NCBI GenBank assembly: GCA_021432635.1 | Contig: MU270029.1 | Coordinates: 671,611-735,610, forward strand | DNA from: Thozetella sp. PMI_491 | Taxonomy: Eukaryota; Ascomycota; Sordariomycetes; Chaetosphaeriales; Chaetosphaeriaceae | DNA length: 64,000 nt | Direction: 5' to 3' | In this document: positions 46,072 through 57,931 of the stretch, in pieces | Numbering within the stretch: position 1 is the first letter of the stretch | How the letters are laid out: each line of letters starts with the position of its first letter | Notes under the pieces: model-generated | What the model was told of the DNA's origin: nothing | Seen by the model: the letters and a program-made list of their open reading frames with translations, nothing else | The model's database searches: none | Position numbers and translations under genes: made by a program

Positions 46072-49000
46072 ATGACTCCATTTTATTTCTTGTGTGCCCT
46101 TACGATTTGGTTGGCGCGCGGAGTGTATGGCGACTGGTCCGTAGGGCAGCAGTGCAGAAAGTCGGAGTGCATGTCTGTCGACCATATCAGCTGGCCCTCT
46201 ACTGCGAACACTGCTACAGTTCCATTCCAAGATGATTGCCCTAGCGGCCAGGCAAGAGTTGTACGTTTCCTGGCCGATGTTTTGTCGGCTCTGAGCTAAG
46301 CCCGACTCAGGTATACTGCCCTATAGCCGCCACCCCTAACAATTGTACCTGGCGAAGACCGACCCCTTACTGCGCCATCGACAACTGCCTTGTTAATGAA
46401 GTAGCTGTTGCGACTTCTTCCTGGGGCACTGGCCAGTGTGTTATCGGTGAACAGGTGCTCTGCTGCGAGTCCAACACTTGGGCCGATCTCGTGGACTCCT
46501 GCGTTTGGCATGCCGATGAAACTTGCCAGGACTCGAAAGTACGAGTGACTACTAGGAAGATCCCTCGCTGTACTTTTCAAGGTATGCGACATCTCCTTTA
46601 GAATTCGTCGACGGCGGTATGAACTTTCTAATCTTGGAAATCCCATCCTAGGTAGCGATGGCTGCATACAATACAGCTCCTGGACTGAGGCATTATGCTG
46701 CCATCCAGGATTTCCACAGTGTAGTTGGTCAGATTGTTGGAACGGGAACCACTGTGCCAGGTAATCACCTTGTTTACTTCTCGCCCAAGAAGACAAAATG
46801 ACTTATTTCGAACAGCGACCAAGTTGAAATAGCTCTAGACAGATACGGGCAGTCTGGATACGGATGCAACTCGCTCTTTATCCGAACGCAGGGACCACCA
46901 CAGGCAGCCTGCTGCAATGGTCCTTTAGATACAAGCCCCTTCCTGGCTGTTGATCTCGAACGGTTATATCCAACTCTGCCGCCTGACACCAGCACTCCAA
47001 AGTTCGAGGTAACGCATATAGATTCGAAACTAAACAATGTCGTCAAGCTTGGGACTGCAGCACCGTTTGGGTTCCTCGTTATCGACGGGCCTAAAGATGC
47101 AGTCTCAAGCTTTAGTAAACGCGATGGGTCGCAAATTGAGTTTCTGGACTGTGAGCCAAGCATGAAGCACGATCTTACAGTCTATACTGCGCGTTACCTC
47201 TGCATGGACGAAACATCTAATTGTGACGATGTACACCTCGGGGGAGCCGAAGGTACTATTATCAAACTCCCCGAGGAATGCGGATATGCCACTTATGGCG
47301 TTGTCCACGAGATTAAACCATCGGAGGACACAGCAATACCACACCATATTCGTAGGCGAGCGCCAACACATAGCGTTGTCCACGAAGTAACCTTTAGCTA
47401 CGACTTTAAAAGGGTGAAGCGAGACGAGGGAAGCGATCCGATCTACGTCCGTATCGACTACGGTAGCCAGACAACATGGTTAACGGAGGCTGTGGACTCT
47501 GCGCCTAACAGAAAGCGCGATGATGCTTCGACTCTACAAGAGCGATTTTGGTCGACTAATGAATCACGCTGGGCAGAGAGTAGGCTCTTTCTTTTGATTC
47601 TTTCACCCTAGTATATCTTTTCTTGGCAGGAAGACGGCTAATACCCGTATTACAGAGATCGCCACTACGCGCGCCAGCACAAACCAAGAAGAAAATAAAC
47701 TAGTACCGATAGCCGCCAACTTCAGCCAGCTAGTCTACCACCAGGTCGCAGATGCCTGCAATTCTGGCACAACCCAGAAAAGAGCTACAAGCGATGGATT
47801 TCTCTCTGTCTCACTTGACGTCTTCGCCCTAACCAATCTTCGATGGGGGTATAGCCTAGTCGGCACCATATCACCGACTCTAAAGATCGAGGAGGCACAT
47901 GGCTTCTTTGATAGCCACTTAACCTCGACTAATCAGCTTCGGGTAGAAGGCTCTGGGATTCTGGCTTTCCCTTCGGGCACGCCGCGAGTTCCTGTTTTCT
48001 CTTCAGCTATTACAGACTTTAATTGGAGCCATCCCGGGTAAGTCGTCTTATAACTAACGCTCAGGGACATTCACTAATCATGCAGCATTGTTGAATTCTC
48101 ACCCCGGTTGAACATAGATGTGGAATTATTACCTGGAGGGGGAGTCTTCGATGGGTACGTACTATGAAAAACTTATTTGTTTGTTTACAAGTCAAGATGT
48201 GTAGTGCTTAACCTTGGCAGGGATTTTAAGGTCAACTTTGCCACGGTCCCTGGATCGGATGGCATAATACAAACCAACTCTCCCAACGTGGGTGATTTTC
48301 GAGGCTCCATAGGACAGCAAAATATTGGCAATGGCTTCAACGGGACCGTCAGTGCCGCCTCGAACGGCCAGAGTGGCTCGGATAGGGTTGTCTTTGGAAG
48401 TAAGCTGGCTCCTAGGTTCATCAATTACGAACAGCAACTAATGCCTTCGAAGTACGCGTCACGTCACAATCGTGGATGGATATTTCAGTATTTGGGAGTG
48501 GTGGTGTCAAAGGAGTAGGAAATGTAAGCAACGCCAGGAGTTGCCATTTCTTTTATAAACCTAACAAGCCCCCACGACAGTTCAGCGTAGAGGTTCCGCA
48601 CGATATTCTAGTCAAGTCTGACGGAGATAAAGTTTCTATTGTCAATGGGTACGTCTACTCGGTTCGGCTATCATGTCCTACTTACTTACGGCACGACTGT
48701 TCTAGATACCCAAGCATTGTTGCGGAGGTCTATTCGACGAATATCTCTCCTTCGTGGGAAACGGACAACGCAGCACACCTCCTAGACCCCCAGATTAAGC
48801 CATTTGCTTTGTTTGAGGGCAACAATTCTCAAAAACCAGAGCCACGTGCACCACCTAATACCGAAGGGAATGCCCTGATCAGTGGCAACTTTGTGTCGTG
48901 CAATGGCGATGGCAATGGCAACAGAACATCTCTCCTCGTTTGCCTCCAGCTGCAGGATCTAGTTGCTCGTGACCCCGACCTTCTCAACGACGAAGATGGT

Positions 49001-50297
49001 GAAAATGATGCCAGCCTCCATGCACCCGCTCGTAGATACATCCTCGATGCTTTCGGTTACGCCACCAAGACCGAGCCAGATGATCTACCGCTACAACCAC
49101 GAGCTACGGGAACACGTGGGGCTTTTACTGTTTTCGAAGCAACGGCGGCAGGTTTCCAACCACACCTAGTAACTACATCACCGGCCACAATGGTGCAGAT
49201 CTATTGGCTGTGAATCCTCAGGCCGGGCGTTACAGCCTTGAGGATCCTAGTGACTGCGAGAACAGCCAGATTACGGCTCAGGGTAACCCGCGCTCTTCTT
49301 ATGCCGGTGAGCGGCGATCTCTCCATGAATATAAGATGCCTCTCATTAACCACGTAGGGTGCTAGCTGAACACATAACGGAATTAAACACCTACCCAAGT
49401 GCCTGGTCCTTCATGCTTCGTGGCTTTGCGCCACAAACAAGCATGGCAGTACAATACGATAGTGCATTCCGAGCAGAGACCATACCCTTAGCAGATTTTA
49501 TGGGATCCACTGGAATCTTTCGGGACGCTTGGTCTACATGGGACTCTACCGGCACGCATGGTGAGTGGTGAATCTTTTACTTCCTGATCAGGGTGCCGTT
49601 CCACTTCCGTGAACCCAACCGTGAGAATGGCCAGATACTGACTGGCTTCTCCCTCTATACAGCTGATCCCAACACGAGCCCCGAGCGTGCAATCTGGGAC
49701 GCTTTGGGCAGCATAGACAATCCAGAGGTTCTAGTCAACGCTGAATCCGTACTCAACGGATTCAAATCACGTATGTGGCGGGCCGTGAATGGGATTGGGA
49801 ACGATAGATGGGATGCCAACGAATGGGACGACACTACAGAAATTTCGGGAGTTATTCGTGCAAATGAAGCCATCTCAGAACTTCGACTTTACCCTGCCGT
49901 CATCGCGTATCTCAATGCCCCTGCTGTCAATCAAATTCTCGTCACTACTGCTAACCGTATCAACGAAATCTACCAAGAGTTTGATGCTGCGGTTTTGCGC
50001 GCCAGAGGTGTTAGGATTAATAGCGCCCTCCTTTGGCGCGAATACTACCATAATGTGGTGTTAAGACGCCTGCAGGGGTCCCAAGGTCGATACCGCGAAC
50101 TCCTATGGCGTCTAATTGATATATGGGAGGCTGTCCAGAGGGCCAATTCTCATCAACCGGGCACCCCCTATTATCAGAATATTCTGGCCATCCTGCAAGC
50201 TCTACGGGGTATGAGGGATGCTTTCGATCCGGTCCGCGGCGATCCGTTTAAAGTTAATACGGAGAACTTGTTCGAAAATCCAGCACCGGATCAATAA
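46072..50297 (+). CDS. Secreted chitinase C-terminal-region protein lacking GH18
   Basis: Large multi-exon gene resembling the C-terminal half of big fungal subgroup-C chitinases (the part after LysM and GH18), here as a stand-alone protein with its own signal peptide (MTPFYFLCALTIWLARGVYG). Exons: 46072-46260, 46311-46581, 46652-46760, 46816-47579, 47656-48037, 48086-48154, 48221-48399, 48453-48523, 48581-48648, 48706 to about 49140, about 49140 to 49306, 49366-49531, 49592-50297; about 1190 aa. Blocks: a Cys-rich region (FQDDCPSGQ, PYCAIDNCLVNEVAV, ALCCHPGFPQCSWSDCW), then FLAVDLERLYPTLPPD, FGFLVIDGPKDAV, GTIIKLPEECGYATYGVVHE, a beta-rich central part, TGHNGADLLAVNP, AEHITELNT and a helical C-terminus. 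No GH18 DxxDxDxE motif is present. One problem: the frame of exon 10 (ending GAFTVFE) does not join that of TGHNGADLL by any intron I can find, so a frameshift near 49080-49170 is likely. It may be a pseudogene or carry a sequence error. Confidence 0.75.
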
Positions 50298-50668
50298 ATA
50301 TCGACAAACGGCAGGTGTTAAGGGCTCTTTGATTTACCTTAGACGCAAGCTTGTTAAGTCTCATTCTTATGTAGCCAGTTATGAAAATATATTGTGATCG
50401 AGCCCTTCTTTGTTAGCGCTTTCTGAGCGAAACTTGGGCCAATAGTGAGTGATCAAGCTGGACCAACGCGACCCAAGATTAGACCTTCTTCTCTCCCAAC
50501 ACCAACCGAGCCACTGGTCGACAGAGTCGCCGACCAACAGACTGCGCTGAATGTAACCGAGCCACTTGTATTTATACCATTGCCAAAGCCACCCCTCAAG
50601 CTCCAACACCACCCTGTGTCGACCAACCTTCAGCATTCATCGCTTACCTGACCAAAGCTTCTGGCAAG
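50298..50668. other. Short intergenic stretch
   Basis: This is the 3' flank of the chitinase-tail gene and the leader of the next gene. No feature was recognised. Confidence 0.5.
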
Positions 50669-52036
50669 ATGTCAACATCAGCTACATCGCCCGTCCTGGA
50701 TAGCCTCTACCGGCAGGCCATTGTCGACCCAGCATCCATCACCCGTGCCGACGAAAATACTATAAGGGGCCAGCCGCCCCCGGAGGAGGAAGACCGACTT
50801 TGCGCTACTATCACGGGCGCGACACGCCCTGAGTTGGTGGCAAAGGCAGTGGCCCACCCACAGGATTTGACCCAGGATGAGTGTAAGATCCTGGTATCCT
50901 CTAAGGGGGTAAATTTCCGCGATGAGGAAAATCTTTCTCTCGATGAGCTTCTCGAAGGCATCGAGCGTCGAAGGCGTGAAAGAAATCTGCTTCGAGAAAA
51001 TGCCATTGTGGCGCTTAACCAAGCGTCTAGCGAGGACACGAAGCAGGCCCTCCAGGCCGCACATTCCCGTCTCGCAGCTATTCAACACGCCGAAGATGAG
51101 GCGTATAAATCTCGATGGGCGGAGCACGAGGGTGAGAGACGCCTGCGCGAGGGCACGGCATGGATCCGGGGGATGCTTAAAACGGGCCTGCTAGAGAATG
51201 GGAAAGATTGCTGGGGCTTTGTTGTCTTCCGGACGGGGTGCTACGACGATGATGCGGCGTGGGAGCATTTCCAGGCATGTTTTAGTCAAACAGGCGAGAC
51301 AGCCGTCATGTGGTTCAACCTTGGACCCCTTATCTGGCCCTCGTTCCGCGCTGTCTTCGTGTCAGACCCGGCTCTAAATGGAGCCTCGACGGAGCAGCTG
51401 CGTGAGCGCTTCAAGGCGATGCGTGACTCGGGCGAGCTACCCAAGGGCATCCGGACCAACTGCTTTCTCATCGCAGACGCCGCGGCTATCAACAGCGAGG
51501 CGACTACCATGACATACGAAATGCGTCGCGAGCCGGGTCCGACAGTGTTCATACGTGCCGCAGATCCCGACTACAAGCCTCCTCTTGCAAGTCCCTCTGC
51601 CGCTACCGCTGGCTGCGAAGGGAAGGAGACTGCCAGCCAGAATGACGCGAACAGGGAAGCTAGGAAGGAGAGGGAGGCTGGAGGATTCACTGGGGAGGTC
51701 ACTCTTGCTCTGCCTAAGGTTTTCGACTGGTTTCACTGGCTTTGCTACCGTGCTGAGCGAGGAGTCGAAGTGTGGCAGCGGACCGTCCCCGAGGCTATCA
51801 AGACGCCGTCCCTATGGACGCCTATGTTGGCAGAGAACACTGGGGTACCGATCTATTATGGTGCTGACGACCCGCCTCTGGACTGGATGGGGCCACCGGC
51901 TGATCTAGTCGATAAGTGGAAAGAAGAGAGCTCAAGGAGTGGGAATGCCACGGCCGCCCCCCTGCAAATGTTTTTCGCCGATGTTATCACTGGGTTTCAG
52001 GGAGGTGTGCACAATGGTGCCCAAGGGCCTCGATAG
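50669..52036 (+). CDS. Conserved fungal hypothetical protein
   Basis: Intronless 455-aa protein with no domain whose function I know. The N-terminal half is charged and helical (LDELLEGIERRRRERNLLRE, then QALQAAHSRLAAIQHAEDEA), probably coiled coil. The centre has a compact block, CWGFVVFRTGCYDDDAAWEH, followed by RAVFVSDPALNG and GIRTNCFLIADAAAINS. The C-terminal part has GVPIYYGADDPPLDWMGPPA. No signal peptide and no membrane segment. I recall this WGFVV(F/Y)R...DD..W..F pattern from uncharacterised proteins in plant-associated and soil ascomycetes, where copies are patchy; that points to an accessory gene, but it is recollection, not a search. ATG 50669 is in good context and the whole frame is protein-like. 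Confidence 0.75.
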   Translation: MSTSATSPVLDSLYRQAIVDPASITRADENTIRGQPPPEEEDRLCATITGATRPELVAKAVAHPQDLTQDECKILVSSKGVNFRDEENLSLDELLEGIERRRRERNLLRENAIVALNQASSEDTKQALQAAHSRLAAIQHAEDEAYKSRWAEHEGERRLREGTAWIRGMLKTGLLENGKDCWGFVVFRTGCYDDDAAWEHFQACFSQTGETAVMWFNLGPLIWPSFRAVFVSDPALNGASTEQLRERFKAMRDSGELPKGIRTNCFLIADAAAINSEATTMTYEMRREPGPTVFIRAADPDYKPPLASPSAATAGCEGKETASQNDANREARKEREAGGFTGEVTLALPKVFDWFHWLCYRAERGVEVWQRTVPEAIKTPSLWTPMLAENTGVPIYYGADDPPLDWMGPPADLVDKWKEESSRSGNATAAPLQMFFADVITGFQGGVHNGAQGPR

Positions 52037-52322
52037 ATGATAGATCTGACGGCGTGGGGAATCTTGGGGTTTGAGGCGAATCTCTCTACCGATATGAGAT
52101 GACTAACAGCTGAGTAGTAGAGCTCATCGCGTGTTTTTATTTTGTGTCTGGCGCTGTCTAAGGTATCTTCCATCTAACCATCCCGTATTCTACGGTGTCT
52201 AGGGAGGGTGCCACTCCCAAAATCGGTCTTTCAGCTAGACCCCAGATAGTCTCTCTCCATAGCACGAAGATATGAGCCGGCTCCCTTCGATCTCGGCTTG
52301 TTGTTCCGATGGCCATAAGCTC
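52037..52322. other. Intergenic between convergent genes
   Basis: The 3' flanks of the hypothetical gene (+) and the dehydrogenase gene (-). Nothing else seen. Confidence 0.5.
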
Positions 52323-53587
52323 TCAAGCCAGATGCTTCTGCTCAGGAACGATGCTCTTCAGCTTGCCCTCAGTCAAAGCCGCCACAACGTTGCTAATGGC
52401 CCATCCCTCCATCTTGATCTCGGTCTCGATGGTGTTAGTCCCCATGTGTGGGACAAGCACGGCGCGCGGGTTGGCGAGGAGGCCGGGGTGGATGTCGGGC
52501 TCATTCTCGTACACATCCAGCCCAACTGAGCTCACCTGACCGGCATCCAAGGCGGCTACCAGGGCGGCCTCGTCCATGACGGCGCCGCGAGCTGTGTTGA
52601 CGATGACGACTCCCTTCTTCATCTTCGCGAACTCGGCCGTTGAGATGATGTGTCTGGTATGAGGCTAGAACCCATGGTTAGTATGGAAAGAGGTCTAGGA
52701 CGACGTGAGCAATATATGGACGATGAGCTTACATTGAGTGGTAGGTTCAGGCTGAGCACATCGCTCTCGGCCAGTAGAGTGTCGAAGCTGACATACTCGA
52801 CTCCGATCTCCTTCTCGGTCGCCTCGTCGAGACGGGTTCGGTTGTGGTAACGGAGCTTCATGCCGAATACGGCGGCCTTCTTGGCGAAGTTTTTGCCGAT
52901 GCCACCCATGCCGAGAATGCCCAAGACCTTGCCCTGAGGGTCGTGGCCCAGTGCCGGCGGGCCGTCCTTGCCGCGCCAGTGTCCTGCACGCAGCGACACC
53001 ATGCTCTCGTTGAGGTTACGCAGCGCACCCAGCATCAGGAAGATGCCGATATCGGCGGTGGCATCGTCGACGGCCGTCGGGACGTTGCTCACGCGAATGT
53101 CCCGCGCCGTGCAGGCGGGCACGTCGATCTGGTCGTAGCCAGCGCCGAGGTGGCAGATGAAGCGCAGGGATGCCGGCAGTGCCGCCACCAGCTCCGCATC
53201 CACGCGGCCGCTTATGGTCACGCTATCGAAGGTGCGGAAGGCGACCGTCACGCCATCGAGGGCGCCTGAGGCTGCCTCGGTTAGGAACTCGGCCCGCGAG
53301 GTAGACTCTGGGGTCACGACGTCGGCGAGGCGGGTGACTTTCTCCCAGCCCGACTCGGCGCTATTGGCTCGTCAGCGACGGTTGGCTCGACGGGCGAGGG
53401 GAGTAGGGTTCTCGATTGGGATGTGAGTTCATGCAACAATGGCGGTAAAGGAGGGCTCCCACCCCGGACTGCCGAGCGGCGGTTGCACCTCCATGGCACG
53501 GTGCAGATCGCGAACCAGGAGGCGAGTCAGCTACACTTACTGTTCTATGGCGCCAAGAAGTAGCACCTTGGGCCGGGGACCAGCCAT
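52323..53587 (-). CDS. D-isomer-specific 2-hydroxyacid dehydrogenase
   Basis: NAD(P)-dependent dehydrogenase interconverting D-2-hydroxy acids and 2-oxo acids; glyoxylate/hydroxypyruvate reductase-type members are common in fungi. Model: exon 1 53587-53541, intron 53540-53361 (180 nt, GCTGAC branch), exon 2 53360-52733, intron 52732-52665 (68 nt), exon 3 52664-52323; 338 aa. The joins restore LLLGAIEHAESGW and LNLPLNPHTRHIISTAEFAK. The Rossmann motif is GILGMGGIGKNFAKKA (GMGGIG at 166-171). Catalytic residues by pattern: Arg251 in NTARG, Glu280 in NEPD and His298 in PHMG. HLGAGYDQIDVPACTARDI is the typical substrate-domain strand. The protein is predicted cytosolic, with no signal and no peroxisomal SKL (it ends KHLA). 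Exact substrate not decidable from sequence. Confidence 0.93.
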
Positions 53588-56500
53588 GGTGACTGAGATG
53601 TTTGTCAGTGCTTCGAGGCTGAGCCTGTGCTAGTATGTTCAATAGCTCCTGACGCTGGAGGCGCTGGGAGCTACGCGAGCTTGGAGAGCGTTGGCCTTGC
53701 CGTCGGCTCGGCTCGCTGCAAGTGTGTGTGCCGGGTGATAAATGAAAGGCAGCTATGACTTGCAGCTGCGGGGATGGTCGCGGGGAGGGGGGGTGTGTGT
53801 TGATCGGTCAGGGTCGGATGGCGGGGCAAGACAAGGGCAGGCAAGGCCACCCAAAGGCGACCAACCAACTGATCGGTTACAAAAAAAAAAAGGAAAGGAG
53901 GGTCCTGCTCGCTGCGGAGTGGACTCGCGCGAACCAAGCTTTGCTGCCTTCTGGAAGGAGCGGGACGCGTACCAACTTCCTTTGTCCTGGGATGAGAGCC
54001 TTTTTTTGGAGGGGCGGAATAAGGGACGAAGATTGCGAGTTCCAGAGATTAGAATAATGTGGTCCGTCTGGGTGGATTGTCCACTCGCTTGGTCGCGATG
54101 GCGGGGTAGACGGAAGTGGTGTGGGGTCGTGGGGGAGGTGAGGAATGGGTTATTATTAGAGGGTTAAGGGTAGGTGTGGCAAGCGTAGGTAAGGTAAGGG
54201 AAGGTAGGTATCAGGCTATCAGCACGCTGGCTACGTTGCAGAGGCGGAAGGAGGAGCGTGGTTTGCAGCAGCTTGCGACTCTCTGGGAAGTGACCGCCGA
54301 GTGAGCTATGTCTTTATACCTGCTTCATTTGCTCCAGGCCCCGACTCTCCGAAGAACAACAGCGTGCACAAATTCTATCACTTTTTCTTCTTCTCTCAAC
54401 TTTGAGATGTGCTATCCGGAGTAGGTTTCCTGTTTGGCCCATGTCCGCAGAATCTCCAGCATAGGGCCGACCACTTGGGTGCCTCCCGAAGGGGCGATCC
54501 TGAGGCCCCCAGCTGCAGCAGCCCGGGGTCGATTGCGAGCCAGACAGCAACTAAAAAAGGAGCGGATGGCATGATGGGTCGCCCTGTGGAGGGTAGACCT
54601 TTGCTGGCCGGGGGGGAGGGGAGGGGGGGACGCCACAGTGGCACGCCCTCCCGAAAATAAAACCTCCCAGAAACAGGCGCGAGCCAACGGCGTGTGCGAA
54701 TGCCTACCACATTCGCAGCGACGGGAGGGAGGGAGGGTGGCGAGTTGATCGACGCTGCGTGCCAGTCTCGACACCAGACGAACAAGAGGACAGCAGATGA
54801 AACCAAGGAAAAGTCCACTGCAGACCGCACCGGTCTTTCGACACGCTGTGTTGGGGGCTAGATACAGAGAGCAGGACCGGTGTTGGTGCAGGTGGGCGCA
54901 GAGGCCCATAGGACTGGCCTGATATGGCATCCCTCACTCGTCATCGACCGGGATGCCCTATGCGGCTCTTTCCGTCTGGACCGCCGGTGCACAGAGACCG
55001 GTCTGCGAATCGCCGTCGCCTCTGGCGGGAACGAGACCCAGGATTGGAGGGGGAGGGCTACCTCTGAGCTGGCCGGATGAGAGCCAAACGCGATTCGTAG
55101 GTCTACGTAAGCTGCAAGTCCGGTCGACGGAACCACAGTCGATTTCCCCTCCTAGGAACAGAGGATGCTCTCTCTCGTTGGATGTGGCGCCTGTCAAGGC
55201 TGGCCGTGCGTGGCAGCGCGATGATTGGGCCGCGGGTCCCGGAGCCAGAGCGGGCATCTTGCCAACTCACTCGCGCCCGGAGCAACGTGTGGTCGCCGAG
55301 TCCTCTCATCACCTCCCCGCGGGCAGGCGGGGGCATCAGGGCCTCGACGAGAAAGGAGCAAGGGTGTTCTTTTGCACGGGCGGTTCTTGCTGCTATTCAT
55401 AGGCTCGCAGGCCGGCTCGACCACGGGTTTGCAGAAGCTTTGCATGCGGCAGACAAGAGCTAGAGCGAATAGAGCAAGACCCAGAAGGTGACATGTCGTG
55501 CGGGCTTCCGAGGACAAAATGAGCATGGCTGTCGCTCGGGGTGGCCCGGGAGGAGGCCCAAGGCCCGCAGGGTATCTACAGCAGGTATCGCCCTGTTTAG
55601 GTCCATGACGAGGAGGGGGAGGGCCATTCATGACGACAGGCAGAGCAAGCGCCGGCATCGCATCTTCAGGCAATTTCGGACCCGCGACGGTGCGCTCGGA
55701 CGGACGGTGCTTGATGAAACTAGCACCCGGAGAGGCAGAGAGAATCTGAAATAACGATGCTCTTCTCTCGGCGTAGCTATGTCATTCTGTCTTCTCTGGT
55801 GTTTAGCCCTTGGCATGCGGGCTTGCAGCTCTAGGGTCCGGCCGGCTGCTATCCTCCTGTACGACCCGCGCTGCCGTGTCGCGAGTCATGGGCGACGGCC
55901 ACGGAAGCGGCGAGCGGCCTCACCGAGTTTGCCATGCGACGCCTTTTAGCCGGGGGATCGCCAGTGCGTTCCTTTTGGGCAGGCCCTGTTATCATGCGCC
56001 CACTCTCCGCCGGTTCTGGGTCTGGAGGCGAGACGGGATGCGGAAAATCTGGGGCAGGAAGCAAGCGCGTGTGGGTGGCTATTCTTTTTTTTCTTTTTTC
56101 TCTTTGAGCCTCTCTTTTGCTGGTATCGCTAGAATACTTCTACGGTGCCTTTGGTCTACGCAGTTAGGCACTTGGAGGGTACCTGAAGGTACAGTCTCGT
56201 ATCTCTGTCTTTTGGCCTGCTCGGGACCGATGCATAGTCCAGAAAGCCGCGGCACCCACCCACCCATCACTGGCGACGGGCCGATAGTCCCTTGTTTTGT
56301 TACCCTCTTTGGTACGGCAGGCAGGTAAGCATAGACCAGAGGGTAGCACCCGGGCTGGAAAATATTTGTCCCCCTCAGCCCGTCTTCGGCCAGGCTGAGT
56401 TTCCTCTCAAATCTTTTCGTCTCCCCCTTCCATGGGCCTGGGCTGCGTCGAGGCGAAGTCAACGTTGGGAGAAGGGGTCAGAGCTCAGGTTGAGGTTGCA

Positions 56501-57931
56501 TATGGCGGGAATTGAAGGTTGCGAGCTGCAGAGCCGGCGGCATAACGACGAGTCTGAGGGTTGGCCAGCCCGACAAAGTCAGCGCGCGCATCACCAAGCG
56601 AGCCGCCCGTCCAGTGCGCCTACGCCTCTGCGCCCCCGCCAAAAGTCGGGGGAGGCTGTGGCGCCTGGCACGGCAGGACCCGGGGTAACCACACCCGAGG
56701 CGGCCAGGAGCACTGCCCCAACACATCACTCAGATCACAGCGGATCCGATTGTCCCATTGCACCAGCATCGAGCGCATACCCGTAGGCGCGACCGCATTG
56801 GGCGCCATGTATGTCGGCAGTGAAGCTGGGAAGCAGTTATGCCGACATGGGCCAGCGGGACAGGGGATCACACCCTATGGACAGATGAGCAGGCGAAAAA
56901 GGGGGCGTCGTCGGGTGAAGGATCCCGCATCGCTAGGTACGTTTTGCCCGACCGTCTTGACGGGCCGGTGACCAGCGCCGCTCGGGCGGAGGGATCCATC
57001 CGTCCCACTAGCGGTCGAGAGGCATAGGAGTATTAAAAAAAAAGGGCGGAGGGACAAATTTTGCATTGTATCGGTTGGTATCGGTTGGCTTGTGTCGAGG
57101 GGGTAAAGAGAGCTCGAGCATCCTTGTCTCTCCTTTTCGGCGCCTTCAGGCCTTGCCAGGTCCGTATGTTTTCGCACCCCCCCCCCCCTTCCCCCACCTA
57201 AGGTACCCTTACCCTGTCCTCCTGTATCAATGCACACCCATCCTGTCTCTCATTGCCCTCCGCCGACCGTGGGAGATCCCGAAGAAAGGAGCGGCATGAT
57301 AAGTAATAGCTAGCTAGTGGTACAATGGATGCATTATGGAGGTTGGTTTGGTATCGTGATGCCCGATGGCCATGATGAGGGGAAGGGAAGGGGAATCAAT
57401 GAAGCAGAAAACCCGCCGTTAGCCAGTACATGCAGAAAAGACTAGGAAAGACGCAAGGAAGAGAGAATAATGGATTATTTTACGGCCATCCGACCCATAT
57501 GCACCACCCTTGCCTGTTCCGCGAAGCACGTTGAAGAGAAAAAGGGGTCGAAAAAGAACCTCCTATGCCATCTGAATTCCTTAATTGCCATGCAGTTCGC
57601 TATCGTTGTCCTCGCTGCGACCGTCCCCTGCTACTTGTTGCTGTGCAAGTTGCTTCCACTATGCTTTTGAATGCAGACCGCATATAAACTCCGTAAAATG
57701 ACGATGGGGCTGAGAAGGGGAGCGTAAATGGTGGTACAAAATTCAAGAAAAACTCCCCGAGCCGAAAATAAAATTGGTATTGAAACGTGGGTATCGGTAG
57801 AGCGGACCAAGTTGAAAAGAAGACGGGCGCGTGAAAGCCATGCGGAAACGTTCCATCATTCATAAACAAGACTGACTCGGGTGTCTTGGGGGGGCGCGGT
57901 GGTGAAGGGGAGGGTCGTTTCTCGGTTCGAA
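53588..57931. other. 4.3-kb intergenic region
   Basis: No gene I can support. Several 130-170 codon frames overlap on both strands between 54.3 and 56.6 kb without domains. Simple features are an A run at 53881-53891 and a C run near 57177-57188. Sequence near 57070-57090 has GTATCGGTTG twice in tandem. Confidence 0.5.

Noticed and set aside
46539-46555. Possible 17-nt intron in the chitinase-tail gene
   Set aside because: Too short for a spliceosomal intron, and the frame reads through it sensibly to the next donor.
49561-49591. Intron starting GTGAGT at 49561
   Set aside because: Only 31 nt and out of phase; a donor at 49532 gives a 60-nt intron and the in-phase join DAW-VPFHF.
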